Source of the DNA: Sebastes aleutianus
Lineage: Eukaryota; Chordata; Actinopteri; Perciformes; Sebastidae
Direction of reading: 5' to 3'
DNA: 64,000 bases
Assembly: GCA_916700875.1 (NCBI GenBank)
Contig: CAKAKS010000001.1
Span: 16,210,461 to 16,274,460 of the forward strand
The position numbers and the translations under genes were made by a program. Positions 1 through 11,268 of this stretch are shown here, one piece after another (position 1 is the first letter of the stretch; the number at the start of each line of letters is the position of its first letter). The notes beneath the pieces are model-generated. The model saw only the letters and a list, made by a program, of their open reading frames with translations. It ran no database searches and was not told the origin of the DNA.

Positions 1-74
<74 letters not shown>

Positions 75-80
75 ACACAC
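1..80. repeat. (AC)n microsatellite
   Basis: An uninterrupted AC dinucleotide run, with one AT interruption near position 70, fills the first 80 bases. It lies in the intron between exon 9 and the unseen exon 10 of copy A. Confidence 0.95.
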
Positions 81-269
81 TTTTAGTTGTCCTCGAGGAC
101 ACCTCAGTTTGTTGTATTACTTTGAAAAGTTTGCAATAAACTTAAAGTGGTCCAGAAGCGCTTTCAGACTCTGCATTTATTGTGTTGTCATTTGTGTAAT
201 AATAATTTGAACACAGTGTTTATAGATGTTGGGTTTAATTAATAGTCCTTATTAGTATTAGTATGTTAC

Positions 270-3200
270 CTTCAGCTCGTGGTTTGCCCTTGTGTCTGTC
301 CATGATGAGGCCATTCAAGGGAGCACACAGCACGGCACACAGCTGCGTTAGAGCAAAGGCATTGGTGTATTGGCTCACTGCAGGGACACACAAGTAAGGA
401 GAAGATGGTTACAGACAAAAGACTCAAACAACATTTCAATGAGTCTGCCAGAATATGAGATAACAGTATTTTTTATCCTCCACAGCAGTTTGTGGCATAT
501 ATATTACTTCAGTCATGTCCTCTTAGTTGACGGACAGGCTAACCATCTTTGCTAAGACAGTCAGACATGATGTAGTGTGTGTGTGTGTGTTTACCCAGTG
601 AAGGCTCTCCCGCCGTCAGCCGCTGCAGCATGGGGTTGAGGGTACTGATGAAGAAGTAATGTCTGAGCTGGATCACCGACAACCAAAGCAGGTGCAACAC
701 AAAGAGCCTGGACATCACACACTCACGGAAACTCTTCTCTGAGAGAGATGAGGGGAGACCAGCGAGATGAATGAAGACAATGAAGGAACAAAGATGAAGA
801 GAAATAGCATAGGATGATTATTTTATTCTGTTATATCTTACTATGTATATATCTACCACAGTAACTTACAGTAACACACACAAACCTTGTTTCACAGAGA
901 CGTCCTCAACTTCCTCTGTCGTCATCTGAGCGTTACCATTTGCTGTTATCTGCTCTAAGCTTATAGTCCTTGATTTACCACAGGTTATCCTGACAAAGAT
1001 CAAAGGTCACAGTGGGTCAGCCACAGACTGAGGGCATTGTGGGAGTTATTCAATAATTAGTCACTTTATCCGCTACAATTACATAACAGCATATGAAGGA
1101 TATTTCCAAGGAATGTGGGATGATGATGTGAAAATAAACTGTGCTGGTAAGATTAAAAAAAACATTTTTGCAAGAAAAATTAATTAGTCAGTTGTTTATT
1201 TTGACGAGGAAAGCTCAGTGTTTTTTTTTATGGATTTTCACTGAAAAATATGCAGATTTTTGGAATAGAAGCAGATTTGTTAAAAATTGGTTTTCAATTC
1301 ATACTTTATGTAAGAGTACACAGATTTCAGTTGTATTATTGAATTATTGTTTTTTAATTCAATATTCAATATTTATTTTAATATTATTACATGAATATAA
1401 AAAATATATATTTGAAATCCAAAATTCATGGATTTTCCTTTCTTTTTTCTCTTCATGCATTCCTGAAGCACGTATGAAGTGTTGATGTGTGTGTTGTTTC
1501 TTGGGGATTTGTACCCGTATGTGTAGTCATCAGGCAGCGGGTAGGGGATGCGATCTCTGGGCAGCAGGAATAAAGTCCTGAGGAGGTGAAAGACGCTGCA
1601 GGCAGACAAGAAGAGGAAGGAGGGGAAGAGAGAGACACCAGCCTCGTGCAAAAGCTGCAGGAGAAGACATTAAGATCATTGTTACAACATGAGATGGTAT
1701 AAATATATCTCATTTATGAGCAGTGTGTGAATGTTTCTCACCTTGATGACAAGGAAGAGTGCTGAGGAAGACCCGAAGGCCCCACTGTAGAGAGTGATGA
1801 CGGTGGAGCGACGGGAGCCGAACAGGTTTCCTACCTTTAGGAGAGAAATTTGATTGTATTTATAAAACAGACGAATGTTGCATTTTAGTGCCAACCTGTC
1901 TGTGGGGCTTTCTTTTTGTGTCTGCCTTTCTGTCATTCAGTGTCATATTAGTTCTTGCTGATTTGAATTACCTGTTTTATTATGAAGATGTGGTTTTGGA
2001 TTTACAACTGCACCATTCAATTCAGTTCAATTCATTTTTATATAGTGCCGCTTTTCATATAGAGCATGTCTAGACCATACTCTATAATCTAGAGATCCCC
2101 CATGAGCGTGCATTGTTATGCGACAGTGGCTAGAAAAAACTCTCCTGAAACGAGAAGAATCCTTGGGCAGAACCCGGCTCTGGGTGGGAGGCCATCTGCC
2201 TCTACTGGAGAGAGAGAGAGAATAATAGCAGTAACTAGAATGGCACTCGGAGAGCGCAGACCTCCGCCAAGCTGCCCGAGTATGATTGCCCCCCCTCTCC
2301 GTGCAGCTTGCGCCATCATCCACATATATTTTTGTTTATGTTGAGATCAGCTGTACGTAGCGGAGCATCGTAAAACACTTCATTCAAACTGGACAGACAC
2401 AAAGTAAAACTCACCTAAACCATCGTCGTTACTCTTTCCAACAATCACCAAGTGTGTTTTGGTCAAACTCAACTCTAATTTCAGTTTAATGTAAAGAAAC
2501 ACTGAATCTACTATTTACATACTTTTCTTCATTATCATGAACAGGAAAAAAATGTAAAATATTACCTCAAATTTAATGTAAAATCACATTTAAAATCTAT
2601 ACAAATAAAATAAATTGTTATTTAAAAACAGGATATCAATGTAATCTTAAATTATACTGCAAATATCTGAAAACCTTTAAACATGTAATTGTTTCATGGA
2701 AAAGAGAGAAAAATCTGTAAGAAAATATAGAATATTTCCTTTAAAATAACTTTTTCTTACAGTGTAATCAGCTAAATAATTGTCAATGAATCAAAACATA
2801 CAATAGACAATCTTTCAAATCTTTTAGAATATGACCGACTTCTTTAGTACCTGAATGTTGGTCAGTCGAAACAAGTTGCCACCAACTGCCAGGAAGGAGA
2901 GAGCAGGGAACAGCAGGTTGGACAAAGCTGATGGGAAAAGAGAAAAGAGAAAAGAGAAAAGAGAAAAGAGAAAAGAGAAAAGAGAAAAGAGCATCCACAG
3001 CTGTTAGAGTCACTGTTACATCTTGTCAGTATTTCTTTAGACAATAAGGTTCCTGAGAGAGCACAAAACAAAGAAACAGAGAAATGTTTTTCACCTGCAG
3101 TTGAGAAGGCCACCATCAAGGTCCCCGTGGTGTAAATAAATCTGGTGAGAAAATAAATGTTTGTGTCTTCATGTCATTTTATTTGTATGAGAGCGAGAGG

Positions 3201-4639
3201 GGTTATCAAGGAAACACACTTTCAGTAATCTAAAAAAATGTCTCACACATTTAAATGCCGTTTCTTCTTCTGCTGTATGCAGAACTTTAATTTTTTGGCT
3301 CATCTTAAGCAAAGGTCTATCCCCAGCTCAACAAACACAGACAGAGAGAGTCACAGCCATGCATTGAGATCATGAGGACAGAAGCCCATCTATCTATAGT
3401 GAAAATGTGTTTGGCAATTTAGAGTCAATAATTAACCTGCCTGTCTTTGGACTGTGGGTGGAAGCCGGAGAACCTGGAGAAGACCCACACTAACATGGGG
3501 AGAACACAGAAGGCTGCAAGCCTGATTCGAACCTGCGACCCTCTTGCTATGAGGCAACAGTGCTAATCACTGCACCACCGTGCAGCCCTGACATTAACAT
3601 TATATTGATAAATTACAGCACCCTCGTTCTCACACAGGCGACACGTCGCTCAGCCTGTTCGCTGAAGCACGGAGCAGGTTAGGACATCTTCATTGGGAAA
3701 AACTGAAACAATAGGCTCGTTCGAGATGAGCCAGGCCTGCGCAGAATCGATCACCGGCAATCGCTGCGCAATGCATGCCGGTTCGATTTGTGTCGACTTG
3801 CTCTGTCATGCATACGTGGGCAACAATGACCTCACGAAATCAAGGCGGCTACAGTTTTTAGAGCCAGGCGCCGCAGTTGCTCTCAAGCCCCCAGGAAGAG
3901 CGCCGGTCGTTGATCCCAATTTTCGTAGTGGCCAAACGGTGGCACTACAACTTCCGTGTCTGTCGCGTGATGCCATTGGGCCCAAAAACACTTTTACATA
4001 GACTTAATTTGGGTAAGAGATGTCTGTAACTCAGCGGATATTTTTTTTTTTAGGTAAATCAACTCCCCAGTACGAACACTCTAATAGCCCTCATTTAAAT
4101 CATCAGGTCCTAAAAGTTGTAAAACGTACTCATAGCTGAATCCAGAGTTATTTCTCCTCCTCCGTTCATGTGAATGAGACCCCGACCGTGATGACAGTGC
4201 AAGCCTTGACGACAACGTGACGTTTGGACCCTGTGACAGTCATGTGACCGAGCAGACGCTACTGCGCATGTTCCATGGGCCCAATGGATGTGGTAGATTG
4301 CCGAAAGATCCGTGTACTTTTCCAGATGGAAGTCGAGCCATTTTGGCATCATGTGCCACTGAGCAACTTTCATAGGAATTAACGGGGCCCCGCCTCCAAC
4401 GCTGTATCCAGTTCTCTGACATACATCCATGGTTGCTCTCCACCGACTGCAAGACCCAGGGCATGATGGGAAACGCTTGGCTGTCGCCTGATCAAAGAAA
4501 CTGATTGGCTCTTAGTTTTGACAGCAAACATCACGTGTTGTAGAAAGTCCGAACTTTCTGTGTAATTGTAATATTTAACACTAGATTGTAGGTTATGAGT
4601 CTCATGTTGTTCAATGAACAAACACATCTTGTGTGGTTG

Positions 4640-4679
<40 letters not shown>

Positions 4680-5975
4680 TAATAATAATAATAATAATAA
4701 TGAAGGTTATTAGGGCCCGAGCACCGACAACGTCGGACCAGTGAAGGCCCTATTGAAACTGAAGGAATTATTATTATTATTATCATTCTGCAAATGAATC
4801 GCCTTTTTGAGGACTTTGTCATGCCCCAAAAGTTGTTCAACTTGGCACACTTATCGGACGCGGTGAAAAATTTCATATTTTAAGGGTGTCGGCCTTGACT
4901 GTTGCAAAATGGCTCGCTAGCGCCCCCTAGAAGTTAGAAAAATTGAGCCCCTCGCTCCATTTTCACCTACATGTATGAAATTTGGCAGACAGATGTAACA
5001 TGTGGAGACAAACAAAAAAGCCTCTTGGAGGTATGCCCAAAACTCAACAGGAAGTTAGCCATCTTGAATTTTATGTGCGAGTCACGGTACGCCAAGGAGT
5101 AAAATGTAGAAGTGCCGGTAGTGCGTACTGTGTCGTCAATCTAGTAACCAAGCCTTCATAATTTTTAAGATTATTTACAGTATGTTATGACTTACTTGCA
5201 GTAACCTTTTCAAAGTCAGTGTCATATCATAACACACATCTGTCACTTCCAGGTTGATCGTGATTTTAATTGATGTAAAAACATGAATTCAAAGATGCAA
5301 TGTGAAATGCCTTGTCGTGCGTCAAAGAAATACGGGGTAGCATTTCATCTCTACTACTGGGTTCAAACAATCTAAATTTACAGTCATTAGTTATTTAAAA
5401 AAAAAAAGCCAACTACTAACAGCAAGCAAGAATAAGCAAAATCAACCAAACTGTAAACTGTTGTTGGACTCACATTCCAAAGAGCCGAACCACTGTGGTA
5501 CCAAACCGGTCAAAGAGGAAACCAATGGGCAGCAGCAGGAAATTGAACATAAAGGAGGCGATGGTGAAAACATATGAGAACTGTTGATCCTGTCCACTGC
5601 AATCTGTACACACACAAAACATAGAGAGCCAAGATTGAGAAATATTTGTTTAGACATATACATCAATTACAACACTCTATGCAGGCCTGTCTGACCTTCA
5701 TTGTCACCTGAATTGACACCTGTGGTTAAACAGGTGAAATCCAGGTGCTTAGAATTCAACGTAGTGCAGGTGAGGATATCAAACTGACCTAAGTCCTGTG
5801 TTGCATTGACTCCTGTGGTATTGACACACAGAAAGCTGAAGTAGCCCTCCGTCTTCAGGATAAAAACAAGCGATGCCCATCCGAACACGACTCCAGCGAA
5901 ACACAGACACTCCAACAGGCCCGTAATGAAGGTGAGGAAGCGTCGCACCATCAAGCTGTTCACAAGATCCGTCAT
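270..5975 (-). CDS. slc43a3: Copy A: SLC43A3-like solute transporter, 3' end outside window
   Basis: Nine exons of a 12-exon SLC43 (major facilitator) transporter, in transcription order: 5696-5975, 5474-5603, 3095-3141, 2851-2927, 1742-1834, 1515-1654, 886-989, 595-738, 270-377. Splice sites are GT-AG and phases join without stops. The start is the ATG at 5973-5975, shared by all copies. Exon 1 gives TM1 (FITGLLECLCFAGVVFGW) and a loop with N-glycosylation sequons NTT and NAT; exon 2 carries the MFS signature FLFDRFGTTVVRLFG after TM2; exon 6 carries RIPYPLPDDYTYG; exons 6-7 give the cytosolic mid-loop. Known for the family: SLC43A3 is a plasma-membrane purine nucleobase facilitator, and SLC43A1/A2 carry neutral amino acids. 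Exons 10-12 lie left of the window. Oddities: the usual CAPWNGL motif reads CAPLNGL in exon 9, the exon 4 acceptor tract is expanded, and intron 2 has swollen to 1.9 kb of exon-free repeats. Substrate is inferred from family only. Confidence 0.9.
2015..2345. repeat. Dispersed teleost repeat in intron 4 of copy A
   Basis: Starts with the TTCAATTCAGTTCAATTCAT type head and continues through the GCGACAGTGGCTAGAAAAAACT and GGGCAGAACCCGGCTCTGGG segments, a layout I recognise from an abundant teleost interspersed repeat. The same repeat begins in copy D at about 43890, where it is interrupted. Copies B and C lack it. The small reading frames across it are not genes. Confidence 0.6.
2935..2991. repeat. 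7-bp tandem repeat in the exon 4 acceptor tract
   Basis: About eight head-to-tail copies of GAAAAGA (TCTTTTC on the coding strand) lie directly upstream of the exon 4 acceptor of copy A, whose exon edge is 2927. In copies B, C and D the same place holds roughly one unit (GGGAAAAGAGAAAGGAGC). It therefore lengthens the polypyrimidine tract of this gene copy only. Confidence 0.85.
3436..3590. repeat. Dispersed teleost repeat in intron 2 of copy A
   Basis: Contains the phrases GGAGAACCTGGAGAAGACCC, GATTCGAACCTGCGACC and CACTGCACCACCGTG in the order seen in a very common teleost interspersed repeat. Family assignment is from memory of such sequences. No coding content is supported. Confidence 0.5.
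3600..4636. other. Intron 2 of copy A, unclassified insert sequence
   Basis: No gene is supported. The stretch 3630-4010 is GC-richer than its surroundings and reads like a degenerate mobile element. The 102-codon open frame at 3693-4001 has no recognisable domain. Copy D has only a compact intron 2 here, so most of this is insertion into copy A. Confidence 0.5.
4640..4701. repeat. (TAA)n microsatellite
   Basis: A trinucleotide TAA/AAT run with one CAA interruption, about 62 bases, in intron 2 of copy A. Confidence 0.95.
4705..5110. repeat. Dispersed teleost repeat with GGCCCGAGCACCG head
   Basis: Begins GGGCCCGAGCACCGACAACG and runs on with CCCTATTGAAACTGAAGGAA, then segments such as GGCTCGCTAGCGCCCCCTAG and ATGAAATTTGGCAGACAGAT. 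I recognise this order from an abundant interspersed repeat in bony fish. It is non-coding and confined to intron 2 of copy A in this window. Confidence 0.55.
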
Positions 5976-6007
5976 GGTCCCTCACACACACCTTTAAAGC
6001 AATGACA

Positions 6008-6022
6008 TTTTTATATAAAAAG
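6008..6022 (-). promoter_or_regulatory. Candidate TATA box of copy A
   Basis: TTTTATATAAAA lies about 37-45 bases upstream of the start codon. It is conserved in copies A, B, C and D, but changed to TTCATATAAAA or TTTCATAAAA beside the relict exon-1 fragments. If used, it implies a very short 5' leader; a splice acceptor in the leader is an alternative reading. Confidence 0.3.
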
Positions 6023-6430
6023 AACGTGAACTGCATGACACTTTAAAGCTCTTACATGGAAAATCTTAAAGTTACACAAGCAAGACATGAGCTCAAACTG
6101 GAAACATCTGGAAAGAAATGTGCTGCCTGAGTCCAGGTCGTTAATTCAATCCTCTTCTAAAAAAGGATGGACTTCTGCATAAAATCAGATGTTAAATAAC
6201 AAAAAAAAGTACTTAATCGAGATACTGGTAGGTCATAAAACTCGGAAGGAATTAATTAAAATGCACAAACATGACTTTTTAACAAAGTAACCTCCTGTTA
6301 AGCCAAAAAAAATGCATATAAGTTGTATAATTCTCCAGCTTGCTCTAGTACTCACAGTTCAGCCTCTATGTCCCCAAATGTTCTCACAAATCACTCTCTT
6401 CCTTTATATAAGCCAGCTCCTCATTCCTAT

Positions 6431-6440
6431 ACACACACAC

Positions 6441-6513
<73 letters not shown>

Positions 6514-6570
6514 CACAAACACATACACGCACGCACACACGCACACACACAAACACATACACGCACGCAC

Positions 6571-6628
<58 letters not shown>
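6431..6628. repeat. Compound (CA)n microsatellite upstream of copy A
   Basis: About 200 bases of CA repeat with CG interruptions and an internal direct duplication containing ACAAACACATACACGCACGC. It sits 450-650 bases upstream of the start codon. Equivalent but much shorter or differently interrupted tracts lie upstream of B (about 19340), C (32451-32620) and D (47727-47776). Open frames of His-Thr or Cys-Val repeats here are artefacts. Confidence 0.95.
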
Positions 6629-6630
<2 letters not shown>

Positions 6631-6983
6631 GTCCCTGTCTCAGAGTGCAGGCTACACTGGTTTGGCCAAAACATCATTTGACTGGCACAAGAAAACAACC
6701 TGTGAGTGCCGTGTGGTTCATAACTGGGTCTATATGTACAAAGCATCCATGATCAGAATCATCACTACTTGACAGACTGTAAGAAAATACACTGCAGTAA
6801 CTCACTAGTTTTATTAAACAGCTTTGTTGAATACTCAATTCTAATGATCAATCACGGCGTTCTACAGTCCGTTATTTCTTTATAGCAGACCGTTGCTATG
6901 GCAGTTCTGATGTCGGACTCTAGCGGACCGTTTTTGTGTCAAATTATTGATTTCTTAAGTAAGTAGGTCTTTTAATAAGCAAT

Positions 6984-7098
6984 ATAATGTACAGTTAGCT
7001 GGTCATTGTTGTGAAATAAACCCCTTCAGGGTGACGCGAGACCCCCCGCTTCCTGTCGGGGTTTATTTTACAACAATGACCGGATCACTGTACATTAT
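6984..7098. mobile_element. Foldback (MITE-like) element
   Basis: Two arms of about 40 bases, ATAATGTACAGTTAGCTGGT and onward against its reverse complement ending at 7098, flank a loop of about 33 bases. The inner arms read GAAATAAACCCC and GGGGTTTATTTT. The same foldback occurs at 19721-19835, 32968-33083 and 48147-48262, and a one-arm remnant lies near 15090-15140 in intron 9 of gene B. It looks like part of a non-autonomous DNA transposon. Confidence 0.6.
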
Positions 7099-7259
7099 CC
7101 TTTACTTAGAAAATGCAGGTAAAATCAGTTTGGATTTATTATGTTTGGATTCATGACTGTACATAGATATGATTTTTTAAATGAATCACACATCAGATCA
7201 CCTCAGCAAGGTAACTATTCAACATACCTGATACGGTAGTGAAAACCAGTTCATTGACA

Positions 7260-7660
7260 TTACTTACATAGAGTGAACCATGCATGGCGTAGTAGGACAG
7301 TGACACATTTTCTGTACTCCAGTCCATTGGGTTTTACCTGAAACAATGACTGTAAAGTTAAAGTTCTGATCTTCAGCTTTATTCCTCTTTGAGGGTGTTC
7401 CCATCTGTATTTGGTGAACAAAAGGACACAAAACCACTTTAAACAACAATGACGAGGGACAGTGATCCTAAACATAAAGACTAAGCAGCAACCAAGTAGT
7501 TTTCATGGTTGAACGTTGAGATGACTTTGCTGGTCAAGAGGGTCACCTGACTTCAGTCCAACTGAACACCCGACTGAAGGGCAGAAAAGCCCTGAAACAA
7601 GCAGAAAGAGAAGCTGGCGACAGTCCAGGCCTGACAGAGGTCCATTAAAATTGGAGGTCT
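7260..7660 (+). mobile_element. Degenerate Tc1-like transposase fragment
   Basis: Broken reading frames encode DSDPKHKD near 7457 and PDFSPTEHP near 7547. These resemble the DNDPKH and PDLNPIEHL motifs around the second and third catalytic residues of Tc1 transposases, at roughly the expected spacing. Stops and shifts make it inactive. Repeated at 19997-20397 and 48424-48824, and a related left part occurs at 12840-13140. Confidence 0.45.
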
Positions 7661-7827
7661 ATGTATAAAATATTGTTTGCAGATCTAGACTCAAACACAA
7701 AGGTGACAGAGACTTTGCTGTCAGGACTCCTAGACTTTGAAATGACTTGCCTGACGAGATTGGTGGAGCAAACCCTGTGTCTAATATCACTTTTAAAAAC
7801 CCACATTTTTTAAATAGCTTTTTAGTC

Positions 7828-7920
7828 GGGGTGGAACGGTTTGTGTATTTGACCCGAACCGTTCGGTTCAGGACGTTCGGTTCGGTCCGCGTCATCCTTT
7901 CGGTTCGCCGTTACCCAAAC
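7828..7920. mobile_element. CGGTTCGGTTC-rich transposon end remnant
   Basis: A run rich in CGAACCGTTCGGTTC, beginning GGGGTGGAACGGTT, resembles the terminal region of hAT-type elements common in fish. No transposase is attached. Repeated near 20565-20657 and 48992-49084. Confidence 0.35.
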
Positions 7921-7997
7921 AGAGAGAAATTACATGGGTAATATTTTAAATGCATTGACCATTAACTCTTAAGTAATTAAGGTGTTGTTGGACTCTC

Positions 7998-8345
7998 ATT
8001 CGAAAGAGTCGAGCCACCGTGGTACCAAACCGGTTAAAGAGGAAACCAATGTCAGGAAACTGAATGGAAACGATGGTGAAATCAAAGAGAACTGTTTATC
8101 CTGTTCACTGCAATCTGTTGACACATAAAACAGAGAGAAAGAGAGAATCAAGGTTGTGAAATACATGGTTTAAGTGACATTTTGCAGAGCGGCCTCTCTG
8201 ACCTGTTGTCATGTGGCTTAATAAGTGATATTGAAGGTGTCAATAAAGGTTGGATAGGCCTGCATAAAGAGTTGTATTTGATTGCAACTCGTTTTTCCCA
8301 GCAGAGCCATTGTCGCACCGTCAAGCTGTTCGCACAGCCTGACAT
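7998..8345 (-). pseudogene. Relict slc43a3 exon 2 plus exon 1 start
   Basis: 7998-8114 matches exon 2 of the transporter but is 117 instead of 130 bases, so it is out of frame, and its donor reads GAGAGT instead of GTGAGT. 8300-8345 matches the first dozen codons of exon 1 (MSGCANSLTVRQ against MSDLVNSLMVRR); after that the homology stops. The rest of the gene is absent. It is a dead partial duplicate, also present at 20735-21082 and 52536-52883. Confidence 0.75.
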
Positions 8346-8682
8346 GGTCCCTCACACACCAAACACAAAAACACAGGAGTCCATCCTCCTGCCAAACAAA
8401 GGAAATTAAATGACAAATGTAATTCTGATTCATTTAGAGAGGACTACGTGTTGACATGAGCCTGTTCTGCTCCTTTAAAGCAATGACTTTTTCATATAAA
8501 AAGAACATGACCTCATTAATGAGATACTGGCAGGTAATAAACCACTATGTGTAGTTTTCATTTGATTTTTGCATATTTCACATTAATCTGTCATTAGAAT
8601 CCGTGCAGCGTGCACTACTGTCTGCCAAAGAGTCTGTTCTGGACGTCCTAGCCCTATCCTTTAGAGAAAAAAAAAAAAAAAA

Positions 8683-8830
8683 GCCGGTGGTGTACAATAT
8701 GCTCTGAACAGACATCTTCACTCTATCTGAACACATACTAAACTTCGTAAGAGAATGTTTTCTTGTGCGTACATCTTGCGGCATTGCCTATCAATATCAT
8801 CATCATCTGTCATAAATTAATATTACTTAA
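8683..8830 (-). mobile_element. LINE reverse-transcriptase 3' remnant
   Basis: Minus-strand frames give MYAQAN-type and CSDRVKMSV sequence, continuous with the reverse transcriptase preserved at 34010-35484. The catalytic core is missing: sequence jumps from the position equivalent to 34140 directly to that equivalent to 35472. A run of A precedes it at 8667-8682. Confidence 0.7.
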
Positions 8831-9521
8831 AGGGACTGTTTGTAACTTTTTAAGCGTATAAATGTACCGGGTCGGGATCCCATGCGCGCTCGCTTATGCG
8901 CGCTCGCTTACGCGCGCTCGCTTATGCGCGCTCGCGTGTGGCCGGAGTCTGCCTTCACTCACACAGCGCGTGTTCTCGCTGTCTCGCTCAACCTCTAGAC
9001 ATGAACGCGCGCTCACTCCACACTGCAGAAGAGTTAGTAGCTCTGAGAATATCTAGTGAATGTACAGTGGACGTTTGTGCAGAAATAACTGCTGCAGCTC
9101 CTCCAGACCAACAGAGGTTTTCCGTGTCTTGTGAAGTGACGGGGCTCCGCAGTGAGAAACGTTATCGTCTCCGACCGGGTGCCGGTGTCTCCCTGCGGGC
9201 GCAGTCGGGAGACGATAACGTTTCTCTTCCTGCTTCAGCCCCGGCACTGACCTGCTTTTGCTGAAGCAGGAAAAGCCAACACTAGGATCAGCAGTGATTC
9301 ATGGAGAGACCTTCGTCTGGTCAGCTAACATTACTGCCAAGCAGGTGAAATATAGAGTGATATTGTGGTTTTAGCTGACGTGTGTCGCCTCACTGTTTTG
9401 AGCGATGCTCGTTCATGTATATGTAGAGCGGGCAAGCGCGAGCCCGACGCTGACTTTAGTTGACTTAACGGCCACAGGTGTCGCTGTTAACAAGCATTTC
9501 TGAAAGTTACAAATAGTCCCT
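8831..9521. mobile_element. TTAA-flanked non-autonomous transposon (691 bp)
   Basis: The ends are AGGGACTGTTTGTAACTTT and its inverted copy AAAGTTACAAATAGTCCCT, with one mismatch, and both sides carry TTAA (8827-8830 and 9522-9525). TTAA target duplication is the hallmark of piggyBac-type transposition. It sits inside the LINE between its endonuclease and reverse-transcriptase parts. Internally GAGAAACGTTATCGTCTCC and its reverse complement form a palindrome around 9155-9226. The 122-codon frame inside has no recognisable domain. Copies at 21568-22258 and 35489-36165. Confidence 0.8.
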
Positions 9522-9525
9522 TTAA

Positions 9526-10060
9526 GAATTTGTCTGTCTGAGCATAGTAGTCCAAGATGTCCTCCTTTGTAAGGGCTGACCAGTCCAGTTTTTCTTTATT
9601 GCCACTATTTGTCTTACTAGACAGTACAGGTAGATGTTCAACGTTTATTAGCATAGCAAAAGGTATATGATCAGCCGTTGCTGCCCCATACAGAATGTTC
9701 ATACACCCCAATGAAGCATGTGCATCAGCTGTACTAATGCAACTAATGAGTCAAGCTTTTTATTCCATAAAATAGCCACGCCCCCTGGTATCCTGCCTCT
9801 AACTATTCCCATACCAAGGTCAGTAGTAGACTCCCCGGCCCCATGAAAGTTATCATTGAGGGAGTTTAATTTGTCCAAGTCTTGCTTTGCTAAAAAAGTC
9901 TCTTGCATACATAGTATGTCACAGTTCTCCAGCAGGTTTGTCAACAACTATGCGGCGTGCTTTATCCCCTGTGCCCTGGCCCGTACGCAGGCCACGAAAA
10001 TAGTCATTTAGCAGGGTTAACAAGTGCCCATAGCACCAGCAGGCACACTCCTTTCCCCCG
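9526..10060 (-). mobile_element. LINE endonuclease remnant with internal deletion
   Basis: Minus-strand frames encode ENCDILCMQETFLAKQDLDK and GRIPGGVAILWNKKLDSL, matching the start of an apurinic-type endonuclease of a non-LTR retrotransposon. They then jump to the C-terminal part with SLGCMNILYGAATADHIPF. The 355-bp shortening against 22259-23150 removes the core motifs. The same junction occurs in the C-D spacer. Confidence 0.75.
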
Positions 10061-11146
10061 CAGCAAGAACAGTATTTGACCCAATAACTCCAGCGCTGCG
10101 TGGCTCACACAGTATATCTGGTCTCCTTTGAAAGGTAAGAAGCTAAGGAGTGTGGATCCCTTGAAAGTAAACTAAACTATATTACCATTCCAGAGAAAAT
10201 GGAGATACATTAAGGGAAATCTGATTTTCATCCTCGCCTAATATAAAATCTAAATTTCAAAGGCAATATCACCATTAAAACCAAGATCCCATAGACAATG
10301 ATGCAACTGAATGTCTTCTCCTACTCTCTGACTACAACTGTAACTATAAATCCCATGAAAATACACTAAAATACAGCATTTATGAAACAATTTATAAAGC
10401 TATGCTCAGGCGGTCTCAATATTTTGGCCATTGTTATTGTTTACATGTTGACTGTTTACTGGGAGTTTTATTTCAAAAAACTATTTATTTTCATATAGCC
10501 ATGTTACAAATAACGTAAATCTCCCAAACATTGAAATAGTAATAAACACAATGAATATTGAGCAATATTCATACATGACTGAAGAGCTCCACTCTATACA
10601 GCAGATAACTGGAGAATGACAGGGCCCTCGGTGCTCTGAGGTATCCACACATTCGTTGTAATGAGACGAACAGATTGTTGGTGTCTGTCGCCATCTGGTG
10701 GCTTTATCAAAGAACTAAGAGCCAGAGGTTGCTTGGAGCTGAAAGTGAAGTATGATGTTGAATAAACTGATCTCGGTGTGTAAAACCTGTAGAGTGCCCC
10801 TTTAATTTGTCATGTTATGCTGATGAAATACTTCAATCTGTAAATTAATATACTTGAGAGCATCTTGTTATTTTTCCAACACACCCCAGAGTGTCAAGTG
10901 TTGTGTGTAACTTAATTTTCTGAACGCAATAAATGTTTCTGCTTTAAAATTTGGTGGATATAAAATATCAGCATGTCAGAATAACTTTAGAACTTGATGA
11001 AAAGTCATTTTCAGATCCTATCCTCAAACAGAGCTTACAAAAGATAAGAGTTTAACTGCTGCTTGAAATGCAAAACAAATTCTAACAATACATTTTGCTA
11101 TTTAAACTTTGTAAAGCTGACGTTGCATTAAATACACTAGTCAGAT
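10061..11146. other. Spacer without recognised gene
   Basis: AT-rich sequence with no supported coding region. A short stretch near 10690-10800 (GTCTGTCGCCATCTGGTGGC and TAGAGTGCCCCTTTAA) looks like a transposon end. Repeated at about 23153-24238, and its left part again in the C-D spacer up to about 37270. Confidence 0.5.
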
Positions 11147-11268
11147 GTGTGTATATATAAATATGTATATGTATATATATATATGTATATATATAAATAT
11201 GTATATTTATATGTTAATGAATATGTGGGTATATATGTATATATATTTTTATTTTTTATTTTTTTATT
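11147..11268. repeat. TATATG-type AT repeat
   Basis: Alternating TATATA and TATATG units with interruptions over about 120 bases. Repeated at 24239-24360. Confidence 0.85.

Noticed and set aside
1141..1485. 114-codon plus-strand frame
   Set aside because: It spans AT-rich intron 6 of copy A, with no features of coding sequence and no counterpart in the other copies.
3693..4001. 102-codon plus-strand frame in intron 2 of copy A
   Set aside because: No domain or similar copy in other introns. It sits in GC-rich repeat-like sequence.
4379..4876. 165-codon minus-strand frame with a Tyr-rich centre
   Set aside because: The centre is the TAA microsatellite in antisense, and the flanks are repeat sequence.
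6312..6772. Long open frames of His-Thr and Cys-Val repeats on both strands (also at 32332-32770)
   Set aside because: They are translations of the CA microsatellite, which has no stop codon in several frames.
8896..9264. 122-codon frame conserved in three spacer copies
   Set aside because: It lies in the TTAA transposon. Conservation reflects recent duplication of the whole block, the DNA between copies is equally identical, and no domain is recognisable.
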